From assembly GCA_036012125.1 (NCBI GenBank), contig DASCOS010000005.1, positions 1 through 64,000 of the forward strand: a stretch of 64,000 nucleotides of DNA, written 5' to 3'. The notes under the pieces were generated by a model, which was given only the letters and a program-made list of their open reading frames with translations, did not search any database and was not told the DNA's origin. Positions 28,039 to 37,279 of the stretch are shown here, piece after piece. The translations under genes were made by a program, and so were the position numbers. Each line of letters starts with the position of its first letter. The first letter of the stretch is position 1. Source of the DNA: Vicinamibacterales bacterium (GTDB taxonomy: Bacteria; Acidobacteriota; Vicinamibacteria; Vicinamibacterales; UBA823).

Positions 28039-31000
28039 CTAGTAAGTCAGACGGAAGCTGAGCTGCCAGATCCGCATGAACCCAACCTGCTGGGTTACAC
28101 GGCCAAAGCTCGAGCTGTTATACGCGTTCGAACTAATTCCCCCGAATTTTGGAGTGTTCGTTACATTCAGGAGCTCGAATCGTACCTGAGCTACAGCGCC
28201 CGCACCGATTTCAGTATCCTTCGCAATGACCATGTCAATGTTCTTCCGGAACTGATAGCGATCCTCGGTGATTGTGCGCGGAGCGGATCCCAAGACACCC
28301 TTGCCAGCGTTGGTGAAGGCAGAGGCGTTGAACCAGCGAGCGGACTCTTGTCCCTTCGAGGCCACGCGGGCCGAGTCGGAACCAGAGCTGCTGGCGGATC
28401 CACTAACGTTGGGTCGCTGACGCCCACACGCGCCGCCGCAGTTGGTGGAAGACTGCCCACTACTAGCAACGGCGTTAAGCGGAGCACCACTAACCAGTTC
28501 GACAACCGCGGACATTGTCCAGCCACCGAAGAGGATGTTGGCAAAGCCCATGTCTTCGCCCGGACCTGGGATCCTGATGATCGGAGCCAGGATGACCCGG
28601 TGCGGGGAGTCGAAGATGCTTGTGGCATACTCACCAACATTCATGTTGAAGGCGTCTTGCGGCGTTGCCGTTCGGCTGGCATAACCACTGCTCTGCCCCC
28701 ACTGGTTGTCTTTCGTGCTGCTTAGGGTGTAGCTCAAACGGCCGCCCCAAGCACTGGAGCCGGTCCGCTTGTCGAGCTTGAACACCAATGCGTTGTACTG
28801 GCGCTTTCCGCCCGAGTTCATCTGCAACACTTCGACATTCGTGTACTGCGGGAAGTCCTTAATCAACTGTCCGGCCGAGATGGTCGCACGGTCTTTGAAC
28901 TCACCCGCACCCGCGGCTCCGTAGAAGGGGTTGGCCACGCTGGCTTGCAGCGCGTCCGGGTCCCATCCATTGGAGCCTGGGTAGGCAGCCCTAGCAGCAG
29001 CCGGTCGAATCTGGTTGATATTGGGTCTGCAGGAGCTGTTCGACCCGCAATAGCCAATAGCACGTCCAGTCGCACCGGTGTAACCGACTGTCAACGCCAT
29101 ATCGCTGCCGATTTCGCGCTGAACGTCGATCGAGTACTGGTGAACCTGCCCAGAGGTCTGGGTGTCGTCCACGTAGGCGATGCCGCCACCGACACCAGTC
29201 AGCAGGCCTAGCGTAGAGCCCACCGGCGACTGCAGCCCGTTCGGGTACGGGTTGTCAAGCGCCGTGAGTGGAAGCTCAGCACCGGGACTGGACTGGGTCA
29301 AGTCAGTCGCTCGCGTGAACCCGACCTGGCCTTGGTTACTGTTCGAGAAGTTCCAAGGCGCGTAGAACATCCCATACCCGCCTCGTAGGACCGTGCGGTC
29401 GTCGAGGGAGTAGGTCATTCCGAGTCGAGGTGACACGCGAAGAGCCTCCATGTTCGAGTGCTGCTCAGGCGCTCCGTTAACGCCTGCGAACTCAAGGCCA
29501 CCCTTAATCGTCCGACCCAAGGCCGTTTCAACCGTCACGCCATTGCTGTTCAAGACGTCGTTGAGCGGGCTATCGACTGTTTTGTTCAGACGGTAGGTGA
29601 AGCGGTTCTGCTTCTCGCGCATGCCGTCTTCGTGGTCCACGCGCACGCCGAAGTTCAGCGTGAAGCGCGAATTTACACGCCAGTCATCCTGGATGTATGC
29701 AGCCCAGTAGCGGACATACAGGTCCATCAAGCCACGGTTAGCATCCACATATCCGGAGTGCGGTGCACCCAAGAGGAAGCTAGCAAACTCGTGGCCGCCA
29801 GTACCTGAACCGTCCGACGTGAACCGCTCGTCAAAGCTGAAGCTACCAGCTTGACGATACCGGGTCGGTGTAGCGATGCCCATCTCGCGGAAGTCGCCAC
29901 CGATCTTGAAGCTGTGGCTACCAGCCAACTTTGAGACGGCTGCGTTGAGCGCGAACGGGGACTTCCATACACGACCGGTTGAACCGGCGCTCTTGCCAAC
30001 GTCGAAATAGCCGACGTCGCCAGCGAAGTTGATCTGCGGGATCATCTTCTGGCCGAGCGTAGCCTCAAGGGCACTCGTGTAACTGGAATCGAAGCCGAGG
30101 CCAGCCGCGCCAGGCTCGTAGAGGCCAGGCGTTGTGGCGTCGAGCCAACGGGTCCACCCGTAGCGCATGGTGAGCACGGTGCTGTCGTTCAGGATGTTCG
30201 TGTTGTTGAACACCAGCACGTGCGGTCGCCGCTCGAGATACCAAGCACCACTGGACGAGAAGTAGTCGTCTTTCGCAGTGCCGGGGAGGATGTATGAGTA
30301 TGACGGTTCGTCCGTCTTGTTGTAAATATACATCCCGGAGAGCGACCAGTTGTCAGTGAACTTGTGCTCCACCTTGAACGTGTACATGTCGGCCAAGTCG
30401 ATCGTGCGCGACGTGTCACCCACGTTGTTGTCACCATTTTCAATTGTGCCATCGTAGGACTTGCCACTGACGGTTGTGGTCGGCCAGAGAGCAGTGATGG
30501 CTTTCGCCGCTGGACTCAGGGCCCCATGGCTCGTCGGGATAATGGCACCGGTGAACTCAGGTGTAGCAATCGAACCTGAACCAGTTGCTGGGCACCGTGC
30601 GGTCGCGGTGGTTATGCCACGGCACCACGGGTTCCAGATGCGAGTCGAAACTCCATTGATGGAGGAATTGGAGAAGTCACCAACCCGCTGCTTCGTTCCT
30701 GGCCAGGTCTGGGTCTGGTTCCGCGTTGTGAAGGAACGATAGCCTTCCATCGCGTACCACCAGAAGGTCCGGTTCTGTAAAATCGGACCGCCCATGCCGC
30801 CGCCATACAGTCTGTAGTAGGAGGCGGAGATACCACTGGACTCCTTCGTTTCACCACTGAGACCGGAGAAGTAGTTCATGGACTGTCCCCACACCGGACG
30901 AGTCTGGTAGAAACCGCTACCGTGGAACTCGTTGGTGCCAACCCGGCCGGTCGTGTTGAACACGCCGCCACCGGTACGACCCATTTCAGCGTCGTAGGTG

Positions 31001-31677
31001 TGGACCTGAACTTTGACGTCGGACAATGATTCGATCGTCGGGTTCAGGACCGCGCGGTTGTTCAGCTCGGTAATCGGGACCCCGTCCAGCAGGTAGTTGT
31101 TATTACGAATGGCGCCGCCACCTAGCGAAATACGCGAGGCGTTCGACTGGTCCTGCTGGCGGTTGAACTGCGGGTCGCCGATCGGGGTAACCGTCGGGAT
31201 TGTGACTGCAACCAAGAAGGCGTTGCGGCCCGGGGCCGGCAGCGTCTCTAGGATTTCCCGGTCCAACGTGTCGCCAACCGAAGCGGTTGACGTCTCGATG
31301 AGCGGGGCGTCAGCCGTGACAGTGATTTCTTCTTCGACCGTGCCAACTTCCAGCAGTAAGTCGATTGTCAAGGCTGTTGCGGTGCCGACTGAGATACCAC
31401 GCTGCTCGTAGGTTTTGTAACCGGGCAGCGACGTGCGGACCGAGTAGGTCCCTGGAGTCACAGCGGGGAACGTATACTCACCAACGGTGTTGGTGATTGT
31501 TTCACGGGCTACGGTGGTGCCCTCGTTGGTCAGTGTCACCGTCACGCCGGGGATAATCCCCTGCGCGTCAGACACGACGCCACGCATCGTGCCCGTAAAC
31601 TGCTGACTCATCGCGTCGGTTGCTCCACCGAACAGCAGGAGCGCACTAACGACGAGCAGTAGTGACTTTCTTCTCAT
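28039..31677 (-). CDS. TonB-dependent receptor with carboxypeptidase-regulatory N-terminal domain
   Basis: This 1212-residue outer-membrane receptor is of the large acidobacterial (OAR-like) type. A signal peptide (RRKSLLLVVSALLLFGG) is followed by a carboxypeptidase-regulatory-like beta domain (GTMRGVVSDAQGIIPGVTV to about residue 110). Then come a plug region (EEEITVTADAPLIET and NNNYLLDGVPITEL) and a long beta-barrel ending in WQLSFRLTY, the aromatic C-terminus of barrel proteins. ATG 31677 has GAGGAAAAC upstream. The frame is open for 77 codons further upstream, but that AT-rich part is not receptor-like. A ligand cannot be read. No TonB/ExbBD is in the window. Two FG-GAP proteins lie immediately downstream. 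Confidence 0.93.
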   Translation of the reverse strand: MRRKSLLLVVSALLLFGGATDAMSQQFTGTMRGVVSDAQGIIPGVTVTLTNEGTTVARETITNTVGEYTFPAVTPGTYSVRTSLPGYKTYEQRGISVGTATALTIDLLLEVGTVEEEITVTADAPLIETSTASVGDTLDREILETLPAPGRNAFLVAVTIPTVTPIGDPQFNRQQDQSNASRISLGGGAIRNNNYLLDGVPITELNNRAVLNPTIESLSDVKVQVHTYDAEMGRTGGGVFNTTGRVGTNEFHGSGFYQTRPVWGQSMNYFSGLSGETKESSGISASYYRLYGGGMGGPILQNRTFWWYAMEGYRSFTTRNQTQTWPGTKQRVGDFSNSSINGVSTRIWNPWCRGITTATARCPATGSGSIATPEFTGAIIPTSHGALSPAAKAITALWPTTTVSGKSYDGTIENGDNNVGDTSRTIDLADMYTFKVEHKFTDNWSLSGMYIYNKTDEPSYSYILPGTAKDDYFSSSGAWYLERRPHVLVFNNTNILNDSTVLTMRYGWTRWLDATTPGLYEPGAAGLGFDSSYTSALEATLGQKMIPQINFAGDVGYFDVGKSAGSTGRVWKSPFALNAAVSKLAGSHSFKIGGDFREMGIATPTRYRQAGSFSFDERFTSDGSGTGGHEFASFLLGAPHSGYVDANRGLMDLYVRYWAAYIQDDWRVNSRFTLNFGVRVDHEDGMREKQNRFTYRLNKTVDSPLNDVLNSNGVTVETALGRTIKGGLEFAGVNGAPEQHSNMEALRVSPRLGMTYSLDDRTVLRGGYGMFYAPWNFSNSNQGQVGFTRATDLTQSSPGAELPLTALDNPYPNGLQSPVGSTLGLLTGVGGGIAYVDDTQTSGQVHQYSIDVQREIGSDMALTVGYTGATGRAIGYCGSNSSCRPNINQIRPAAARAAYPGSNGWDPDALQASVANPFYGAAGAGEFKDRATISAGQLIKDFPQYTNVEVLQMNSGGKRQYNALVFKLDKRTGSSAWGGRLSYTLSSTKDNQWGQSSGYASRTATPQDAFNMNVGEYATSIFDSPHRVILAPIIRIPGPGEDMGFANILFGGWTMSAVVELVSGAPLNAVASSGQSSTNCGGACGRQRPNVSGSASSSGSDSARVASKGQESARWFNASAFTNAGKGVLGSAPRTITEDRYQFRKNIDMVIAKDTEIGAGAVAQVRFELLNVTNTPKFGGISSNAYNSSSFGRVTQQVGFMRIWQLSFRLTY

Positions 31678-32141
31678 GCAGTTTTCCTCCTCAAAACGAA
31701 CGCCGAACAACAGTGAACGAAACGAAAGAGCCGATTTGCATCCAGTTTCCATGAAATCAAGTGGTTTTAAGCCCCGTTTCCGTGCTAACGCAAGAAAAAT
31801 AGACAGAACCACACCACATATACAAGCAAAAGCCGGGCCATCTTGCAAGCACGCAATAATAGGCCTAAAAACGACATATTTCTTCTTAATTGTGACCAGA
31901 TTCACCAAAAAACAGAATCTATATTCAATTGTTTGGATTTGCTAAAAATACCATACTTTGCGAGGCATTTTGAAGCACTATATTCAGAAAAATGGATCTT
32001 GGGAATCATTATCTAAATAGGTGAAAACAAACATCTTAAATAAAATCTGGCTGCATTATCTCGATTATGCGCCTCTAGGCTATATCGGCGGTTGCTACAA
32101 GTCCTCTCAGCCGATGAGTGTGGTCGAACAGGCACTCCAGC
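31678..32141. other. AT-rich intergenic region upstream of the TonB receptor
   Basis: These 464 bases hold no gene I can support and are clearly richer in A and T than both neighbours. They include the receptor's upstream region. I see no convincing sigma-70 hexamer pair, operator or repeat. Confidence 0.5.
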
Positions 32142-34283
32142 TCAGCGGTTTCCCAATGCGATGAGCTGACGCCTGACCCTCTGCACAGCTGTCGGATTTT
32201 CGTCGGTGCCGATATTTTCGAGGTAGCGTTCGAGGTAACGGCGCGCATCTTCTTGGGCGCCCGATTCGACCAGGAGGGCCGCGAGATCAAGCAGAGCGTC
32301 AGCGTCTGCCGGGACAAGGTCGACTACCCGCCGCCAAGCGATGAGTGCACCGGCGACGTCAGTCGGTCTGAGCGCGGCACCGAGAAGTCGCCAGCCTGAT
32401 ACATAGGCTGCGTCCGCACGTGTGGATTCTTCGAAGGCGAGGATGGCTTCTGGCGTATTGCCATCCTGCAGTTCAATCACCCCCAAGTTTTTCCAAATTT
32501 CAGCGGTGGCGTCGATTTCTAGGGCCCGCCGGAATTGGGTCCGTGCAGCGTCGACACGACCCAATGCGCCATAGGCTACCCCGAGGCGGTTGACGTCATC
32601 CGCCCACGGTGCGTCCACGACAACAAGCGTCTCGAGAATTCCAGCCGCGCGAGTGTGGTCACCGGCGTTTAACAACGCAAGGCTGAGTCGCTCGCGCACC
32701 GCGTCGGTATCGAAGCCGAGGGCAATCGCCGCATCCAACACGGTAACCGCCTCGGACGAACGTCCCAGGTCGATCAAGAGTGTCGCGGCTGCGGTATATG
32801 CCGGTGCGAATCGGGGATGTTCCTCAATCTGAGCCATGAGAATCCGAAGGGCATCCTGCTTACCCGCAGGGTCTGCCAGCACGGTAGCGAGTTGGGTAAG
32901 TACCTCACGCCAGGCGAGGTGCACCTCAAGCTGCGTTTTCGGGTCGTCAGCCTCGGTGTATACCTGTTCGAGGGGTTGGCGACCCATGCGGCTCGCGGTG
33001 TAGCCGAGTACTCGCAAGCGAGCTTCAACTTCGCTATCCAGGGTAACGCGGGCGGACGCAGAGGTTCCGAGCGTTTTAAGGGGGGCTAGGGCGGCTTGCA
33101 TGCGGCCGGCTTGTGCGGCCTGCTGCACGAAGACATTGGTCATTTCATCTGGGTCTACCTGGAGGTCATACAACTCCGGGATCGGTAAATCAATGAACTT
33201 CCATCTGTTAGCAACGATACCGGTGAGCGGAGCCCAGTTGCGCGTTAGGTTCGCGTTCAATGCTTCGAAATAGACCACTGGCACGGGAGTGTTCGCTGAG
33301 AGTTCCATGCGTAGTGACCGTCCGTCCAGGCCGGCCGGGGGGTCGAGTGCAAGCAAATCGAGCACCGTCGGTAAAAGGTCAACGTGGGAAACCGGCACGT
33401 CACGCACGGCCGGCGCAATGCCCGGACCGGCGATGATGAGCGGGACGCGGAGCGTCGTGTCATAGGCGAACAGGGTGTGGGTCACCTCACCGTGTTCGCC
33501 CAACCCTTCACCGTGGTCAGCGGTGACGATGACCAGGGTGTTGTCAAGCAGGCCAGCTCGCCTGAGCCGTGCAAAAAACCGACCGAGAGCGGCGTCAGTA
33601 AACGCAACTTCGTTGTCATATGGCTCGGATACGTATTGTTCCGGGGCGTCATACGGATCGTGGGGATCGAAAAGATGGGCCCAGGCAAACCACGGCGTCG
33701 ACTCCACGGGGGTCCCACCTTGGTTGGGGACAGTCATAATCCAATCACCAGCTCGCCGAAGGACCTCCTGAGCTCGGCGTTGGACGAAGTTAGTGGCGAA
33801 CGACGCCGCGACCTCATCGAACCGGTCGTCATACTCGTCGAATCCCTGTGCCAGCCCGAACCGGGCATCGAGCACGAACGCGCCGATGAAGGCGCCGGTC
33901 CGATAGCCCGCTGTGCGAAGAATTTCGGCGAGCGTGGTCCGCGCCTCTGCCAGGCGGTAGGACCCGTTGTCGCGCACGCCGTGGACGGGCGGGGTAAGCC
34001 CTGTCATGATCGACGCATGAGAGGGTAGCGTGACCGGTGCGTGGGCGTAAGCGTGTGAAAAGCTAAGGCCGCGTGCGCCAAGGGCGTCGAGGGTTGGGGT
34101 CAGACCGGAGACGCCGACCCGGTCGGCTCGTAGGGTATCGACCGTGACAAGCAGGAGGTTTGCATCGCGAAGAGCGCCGCTAATCGTGGTGGTGGATTTA
34201 GTTGGTGTCAGCTGCCACCACGCGGCGATTGCCATCACCACTGCGAGTCCGGCCACCACGCCCCGCCACCTCGTTCGGGTCAC
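32142..34283 (-). CDS. Sulfatase-like alkaline-phosphatase-superfamily hydrolase fused to TPRs
   Basis: This encodes 713 residues. An N-terminal membrane anchor (about 8-24) is followed by a sulfatase-fold domain (about 42-400) and then TPR repeats to the end (for example AWADDVNRLGVAYGALGRVD and AEIWKNLGVIELQDG). The nucleophile region reads VTLPSHASIMTG: T85 stands where classical sulfatases have the formylglycine cysteine, and VTVDTLRAD has one Asp, not two. ADHGEGLGEHG supplies later metal ligands. It may therefore be a phosphatase, phosphodiesterase or transferase rather than a sulfatase. GTG 34283 is the start. It is the last gene of the leftward block. Confidence 0.85.
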   Translation of the reverse strand: MTRTRWRGVVAGLAVVMAIAAWWQLTPTKSTTTISGALRDANLLLVTVDTLRADRVGVSGLTPTLDALGARGLSFSHAYAHAPVTLPSHASIMTGLTPPVHGVRDNGSYRLAEARTTLAEILRTAGYRTGAFIGAFVLDARFGLAQGFDEYDDRFDEVAASFATNFVQRRAQEVLRRAGDWIMTVPNQGGTPVESTPWFAWAHLFDPHDPYDAPEQYVSEPYDNEVAFTDAALGRFFARLRRAGLLDNTLVIVTADHGEGLGEHGEVTHTLFAYDTTLRVPLIIAGPGIAPAVRDVPVSHVDLLPTVLDLLALDPPAGLDGRSLRMELSANTPVPVVYFEALNANLTRNWAPLTGIVANRWKFIDLPIPELYDLQVDPDEMTNVFVQQAAQAGRMQAALAPLKTLGTSASARVTLDSEVEARLRVLGYTASRMGRQPLEQVYTEADDPKTQLEVHLAWREVLTQLATVLADPAGKQDALRILMAQIEEHPRFAPAYTAAATLLIDLGRSSEAVTVLDAAIALGFDTDAVRERLSLALLNAGDHTRAAGILETLVVVDAPWADDVNRLGVAYGALGRVDAARTQFRRALEIDATAEIWKNLGVIELQDGNTPEAILAFEESTRADAAYVSGWRLLGAALRPTDVAGALIAWRRVVDLVPADADALLDLAALLVESGAQEDARRYLERYLENIGTDENPTAVQRVRRQLIALGNR

Positions 34284-34328
34284 GTGGTCACTGTATCAAA
34301 CCACCTCGTAATCCCGTCCGCTGACAGT

Positions 34329-34667
34329 TCATCGGTCGTTCTTCAACTCCACGACGATAACCTCGATCGGTTGACCAGAGTTGTTGATGTCGGCATGTAA
34401 CGTGCCGGGCTCATCGTGCGTGAGCCAGTAAGCGTTTCCCGCTTGCCACTGGACCGTTTCCCGTTTGCCAGAACTCTGCACGATATCGAGATTCCCGTCG
34501 GTCAGAGCGATGAGCGCGCGGGAATGCTCGTGACGATGCATGGCGAGCGGTTGATTCGGCAGGATGATACTTTTCCACACCTTGACGTGGTCGTTCTCGA
34601 ACTGAGGGATGCGTCGAGTTACGGATGCCGATTGTTGAGCAACAATCGCGACGGCAGGAATGAGCAC
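34329..34667 (-). CDS. Cupin-domain protein; signal peptide interrupted by an in-frame amber codon
   Basis: From GTG 34667 this encodes 112 residues. A single cupin barrel has the metal motif MHRHEHSRAL (His-x-His) and a later His in GTLHADINNSGQ. The coding frame continues upstream through a TAG at 34682-34680 to an ATG at 34703 with GGAG nine bases before it. Read through the TAG, the start is MRNRPLL, stop, LAVLVLIPAVAIVAQQ, a textbook signal peptide. So the gene either carries a nonsense mutation or sequence error, or has a shortened start. The cupin domain itself looks intact. Function unknown; it lies between an amidohydrolase and the TPR-sulfatase. Confidence 0.7.
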   Translation of the reverse strand: MLIPAVAIVAQQSASVTRRIPQFENDHVKVWKSIILPNQPLAMHRHEHSRALIALTDGNLDIVQSSGKRETVQWQAGNAYWLTHDEPGTLHADINNSGQPIEVIVVELKNDR

Positions 34668-34846
34668 TAGGACGGCTAGCTAAAGCAGTGGACGATTTCG
34701 CATAATGCAAACTCCAAGTCAGTGTGGAAAGAACGTGAAACGCCAGTCTATCTCACTGCCGTTGATAGGATGTCGGTTGACGCCTGGCTGTCGGCCACGG
34801 CAGAGTGTTAACCGTGGTTTTGGGTGGTAAGAAGCGCCTCCGCACT

Positions 34847-35824
34847 TCAGGAACCAAGCAGCCTAGCAGTGTTGTTACCTAAAATGTCGGCCCGGGCCTG
34901 GTCGGAGATCGACAGGCCGGCAATACCATCGAGCATTTTGCGCAGGCTGCCGATCTTGTGAGGATAGTCACTGCCGGCAATCACGTGGCTGACACCGGCA
35001 AAGTCGATAGCGAGTTGGACCGCCTTCGAATCAAAATTCACCGTATCGTAATAGAAGCGTTTCAGGTAGGTGCTGGGTGGTTGGTCGATATGCTGGCGGC
35101 AGTCCTCAAACGCATAGAAGCCACGGTCGAGCCGCTCGGCCAGATAGGGCACAGTGCCGCCGAGGTGTGCGAGGACCCAGGTGATGCGCGGAAATCGCTC
35201 AGTCACACCACTAAAGACGATTTTGGCTGCGGCCAAGGTCGTGTCGAAGACGAAGCCGAGCAGTGGCATCAGCCAGTACTCAGTCATCGCCTCAACGCCC
35301 ACAGGGTGAATGGGATGGATGTAAAGCACAGCGCCCTGATCGTTCGCCCTCTCGTACATCGGCCAGTAGCATTCGTCACTCAGTGCCGTGCCGTTGACAT
35401 TGCTGAAGAGCATGGCGCCTTTGAACCCGAGTTGGGTCATCGCCCGGTCGAGTTCGATGCCCGCCGCCAGCGGATCGTTCAGTGGGAGCGTGGCCAGCGC
35501 AGTGAACCGTGACCTCGACCGTACGATCTCGGCGAAGTCATTGTTGATCTCCGTTGCCAGCGCAACAGCCGTTTCAGGAGCTTCGACATGAGTACCGGGA
35601 GACGTGAATGTGAGCACCTGAGTGTCGATGCCATGCTCGGCTAGCACTTGATCACGCAAGTTAGCGTCGCGATGCTCGGGGACGACGATGTTGTAGTCGC
35701 CGGGGTAGTGCAGCACCGGATTCCCGTCATTGTCGGTCGTATGGGTTATGGTGCTCTTGCCGTTACGGACGGCGGTGAGGTAGCTCGGCGGATAGAAATG
35801 GTTGTGAAAATCGATGATGGCCAC
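34847..35824 (-). CDS. ACMSD-type amidohydrolase (COG2159)
   Basis: This 325-residue TIM-barrel metalloenzyme is of the amidohydrolase-2 family, which includes decarboxylases and hydratases of aromatic or unsaturated acids. The metal ligands are visible: HxH in IDFHNHFYPP, His in YIHPIHPVG, His in LAHLGGTVPYL and Asp in GSDYPHKIG. It starts nine bases after the APC permease stop on the same strand, so the two probably work together. The substrate is not readable; an imported amino acid or aromatic derivative is an inference from the permease and aminotransferases next to it. Confidence 0.85.
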   Translation of the reverse strand: MAIIDFHNHFYPPSYLTAVRNGKSTITHTTDNDGNPVLHYPGDYNIVVPEHRDANLRDQVLAEHGIDTQVLTFTSPGTHVEAPETAVALATEINNDFAEIVRSRSRFTALATLPLNDPLAAGIELDRAMTQLGFKGAMLFSNVNGTALSDECYWPMYERANDQGAVLYIHPIHPVGVEAMTEYWLMPLLGFVFDTTLAAAKIVFSGVTERFPRITWVLAHLGGTVPYLAERLDRGFYAFEDCRQHIDQPPSTYLKRFYYDTVNFDSKAVQLAIDFAGVSHVIAGSDYPHKIGSLRKMLDGIAGLSISDQARADILGNNTARLLGS

Positions 35825-35833
35825 GAAAAGGGT

Positions 35834-37177
35834 CTACGCTCCTTTCGGTCGCGCCAGCCAAAAGTAGTACACCGGCACGCCGAGTAGCACGATCGCTAAA
35901 CCTGAAAGTGCCTCGGCCGGTTCAGTAATCAGACGATTCAGCACAATGACCGCGGATGCTAAGGCAAAAATGGCAGCAATGACAGCATAGCCGCCAACGC
36001 GATAGGCGGGCCGATAGTCGGGACGTCGGCGCAGGATGAACAAGCCGAGTCCCATCAGTCCGAAGAAGATCCACTCAACATAGATGACGCGGGAGAAGAG
36101 TTGACTGTAGGTGCCAGTGAATACAAGGACCGCAGCCCAGACACCCTGCAGCACGATCGCCAGATGTGGAGTCCGGAACGTTGGGTGCGTGTGGCTGGCC
36201 CAGCGGAAGAGTAGGCCATCCTGTGCCATTGAGTAATAGACACGTGGGCCGGCCAAGATGATGCCATTCAAGGCACCAAAGGTAGAGAAGATGACCAACC
36301 CCGACATCAAAACTCCGCCGACGTTCCCAATCAACGCCTCAGCCGCATCGGCGGCCACCCGTGTCGAGGAGATGACGACGTCGAGTGGAAGGACATACAT
36401 GTAGACTGCGTTCAGCGCAACGTAGCAAACCGTGACGATGACGGTGCCAACAAGCAGTGCACGCGGGATGGTGCGTGTTGGGTCGATGGTTTCACCCGCG
36501 GCATAGGTCACCATGTGCCACCCGCCGAATGCGAACAGCCCAGCGATCAGCGCCTGGATAATCGCGGTCCATGACACCTCGCCGGCGACACCGTCGACGG
36601 CCTGCGGCGCGGCAGTTGCTGCGCCACCTGAATCGCCTGGCGCAAGCGCCAGTCCTACCGTAATCATCAAGACGATAGCGGCTACCTTGCCAATGGTGAA
36701 GGTAGTTTGCAACTGGCTCCCGTGCTTGATACCGCGATAGTTGATCGCCGAGAGCACGAGGATCGCTCCGGCGGCTACGAGTTGGATACCAATGTCGCTG
36801 AGGGGCACGAAGAACGCAACATAGCGGGCGAAGACGACGGCAATAGCAGCGAGGATTCCGGAATGCATGCTCCAGAACATCGCCCAACCCCACAAAAAAC
36901 CCACCACTGGCGAATACGTTTCGTTCAGGAAAACGTAGACACCGCCCGTACGTGAAAAAGCTGAGGCTAGCTCGGCACAGACCAATGCACCAAGAAACGT
37001 CAGAACGCCGGCTGCGAACCAGATAGCCGCGACGCCACCGAGCGACGGGACCAGTGCCGTGATCTCCGACGGTTGCACGAAGATCGATGCACCGATGATC
37101 GTGCCCACGACTAGTGCCGTCGTAGGCACAAGCGTCAGCGAGCGCTTAAGCTCACCACCTGGAGACGTGCCAGTCAT
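35834..37177 (-). CDS. APC-superfamily amino acid permease
   Basis: This 447-residue inner-membrane transporter has twelve expected helices. The first has the APC motif GTIIGASIFVQPSEI. CAELASAFSRTGGVYVFLNETY is the family helix-3 region and AFGGWHMVTYAAGE that of helix 6. It resembles the LAT-like amino acid/polyamine group. ATG 37177 is chosen; 22 earlier codons would add a basic stretch. It lies between an aminotransferase and an amidohydrolase in a probable operon. It is paralogous in layout to the permease at 60617-61933. Confidence 0.88.
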   Translation of the reverse strand: MTGTSPGGELKRSLTLVPTTALVVGTIIGASIFVQPSEITALVPSLGGVAAIWFAAGVLTFLGALVCAELASAFSRTGGVYVFLNETYSPVVGFLWGWAMFWSMHSGILAAIAVVFARYVAFFVPLSDIGIQLVAAGAILVLSAINYRGIKHGSQLQTTFTIGKVAAIVLMITVGLALAPGDSGGAATAAPQAVDGVAGEVSWTAIIQALIAGLFAFGGWHMVTYAAGETIDPTRTIPRALLVGTVIVTVCYVALNAVYMYVLPLDVVISSTRVAADAAEALIGNVGGVLMSGLVIFSTFGALNGIILAGPRVYYSMAQDGLLFRWASHTHPTFRTPHLAIVLQGVWAAVLVFTGTYSQLFSRVIYVEWIFFGLMGLGLFILRRRPDYRPAYRVGGYAVIAAIFALASAVIVLNRLITEPAEALSGLAIVLLGVPVYYFWLARPKGA

Positions 37178-37279
37178 TGGACCACTCGGGAATACTGAAA
37201 CAGGCCGGCGGTTACTGGGACGGGAGACGAAACGACCCGACACACCGTGGTGTCCGATGCGCCGGGTCTGGTAAACCGG

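Noticed and set aside
31678-31908. A 77-codon N-terminal extension of the TonB receptor
   Set aside because: The frame is open, but the sequence is AT-rich and not receptor-like. ATG 31677 has a good ribosome site and begins a proper signal peptide.
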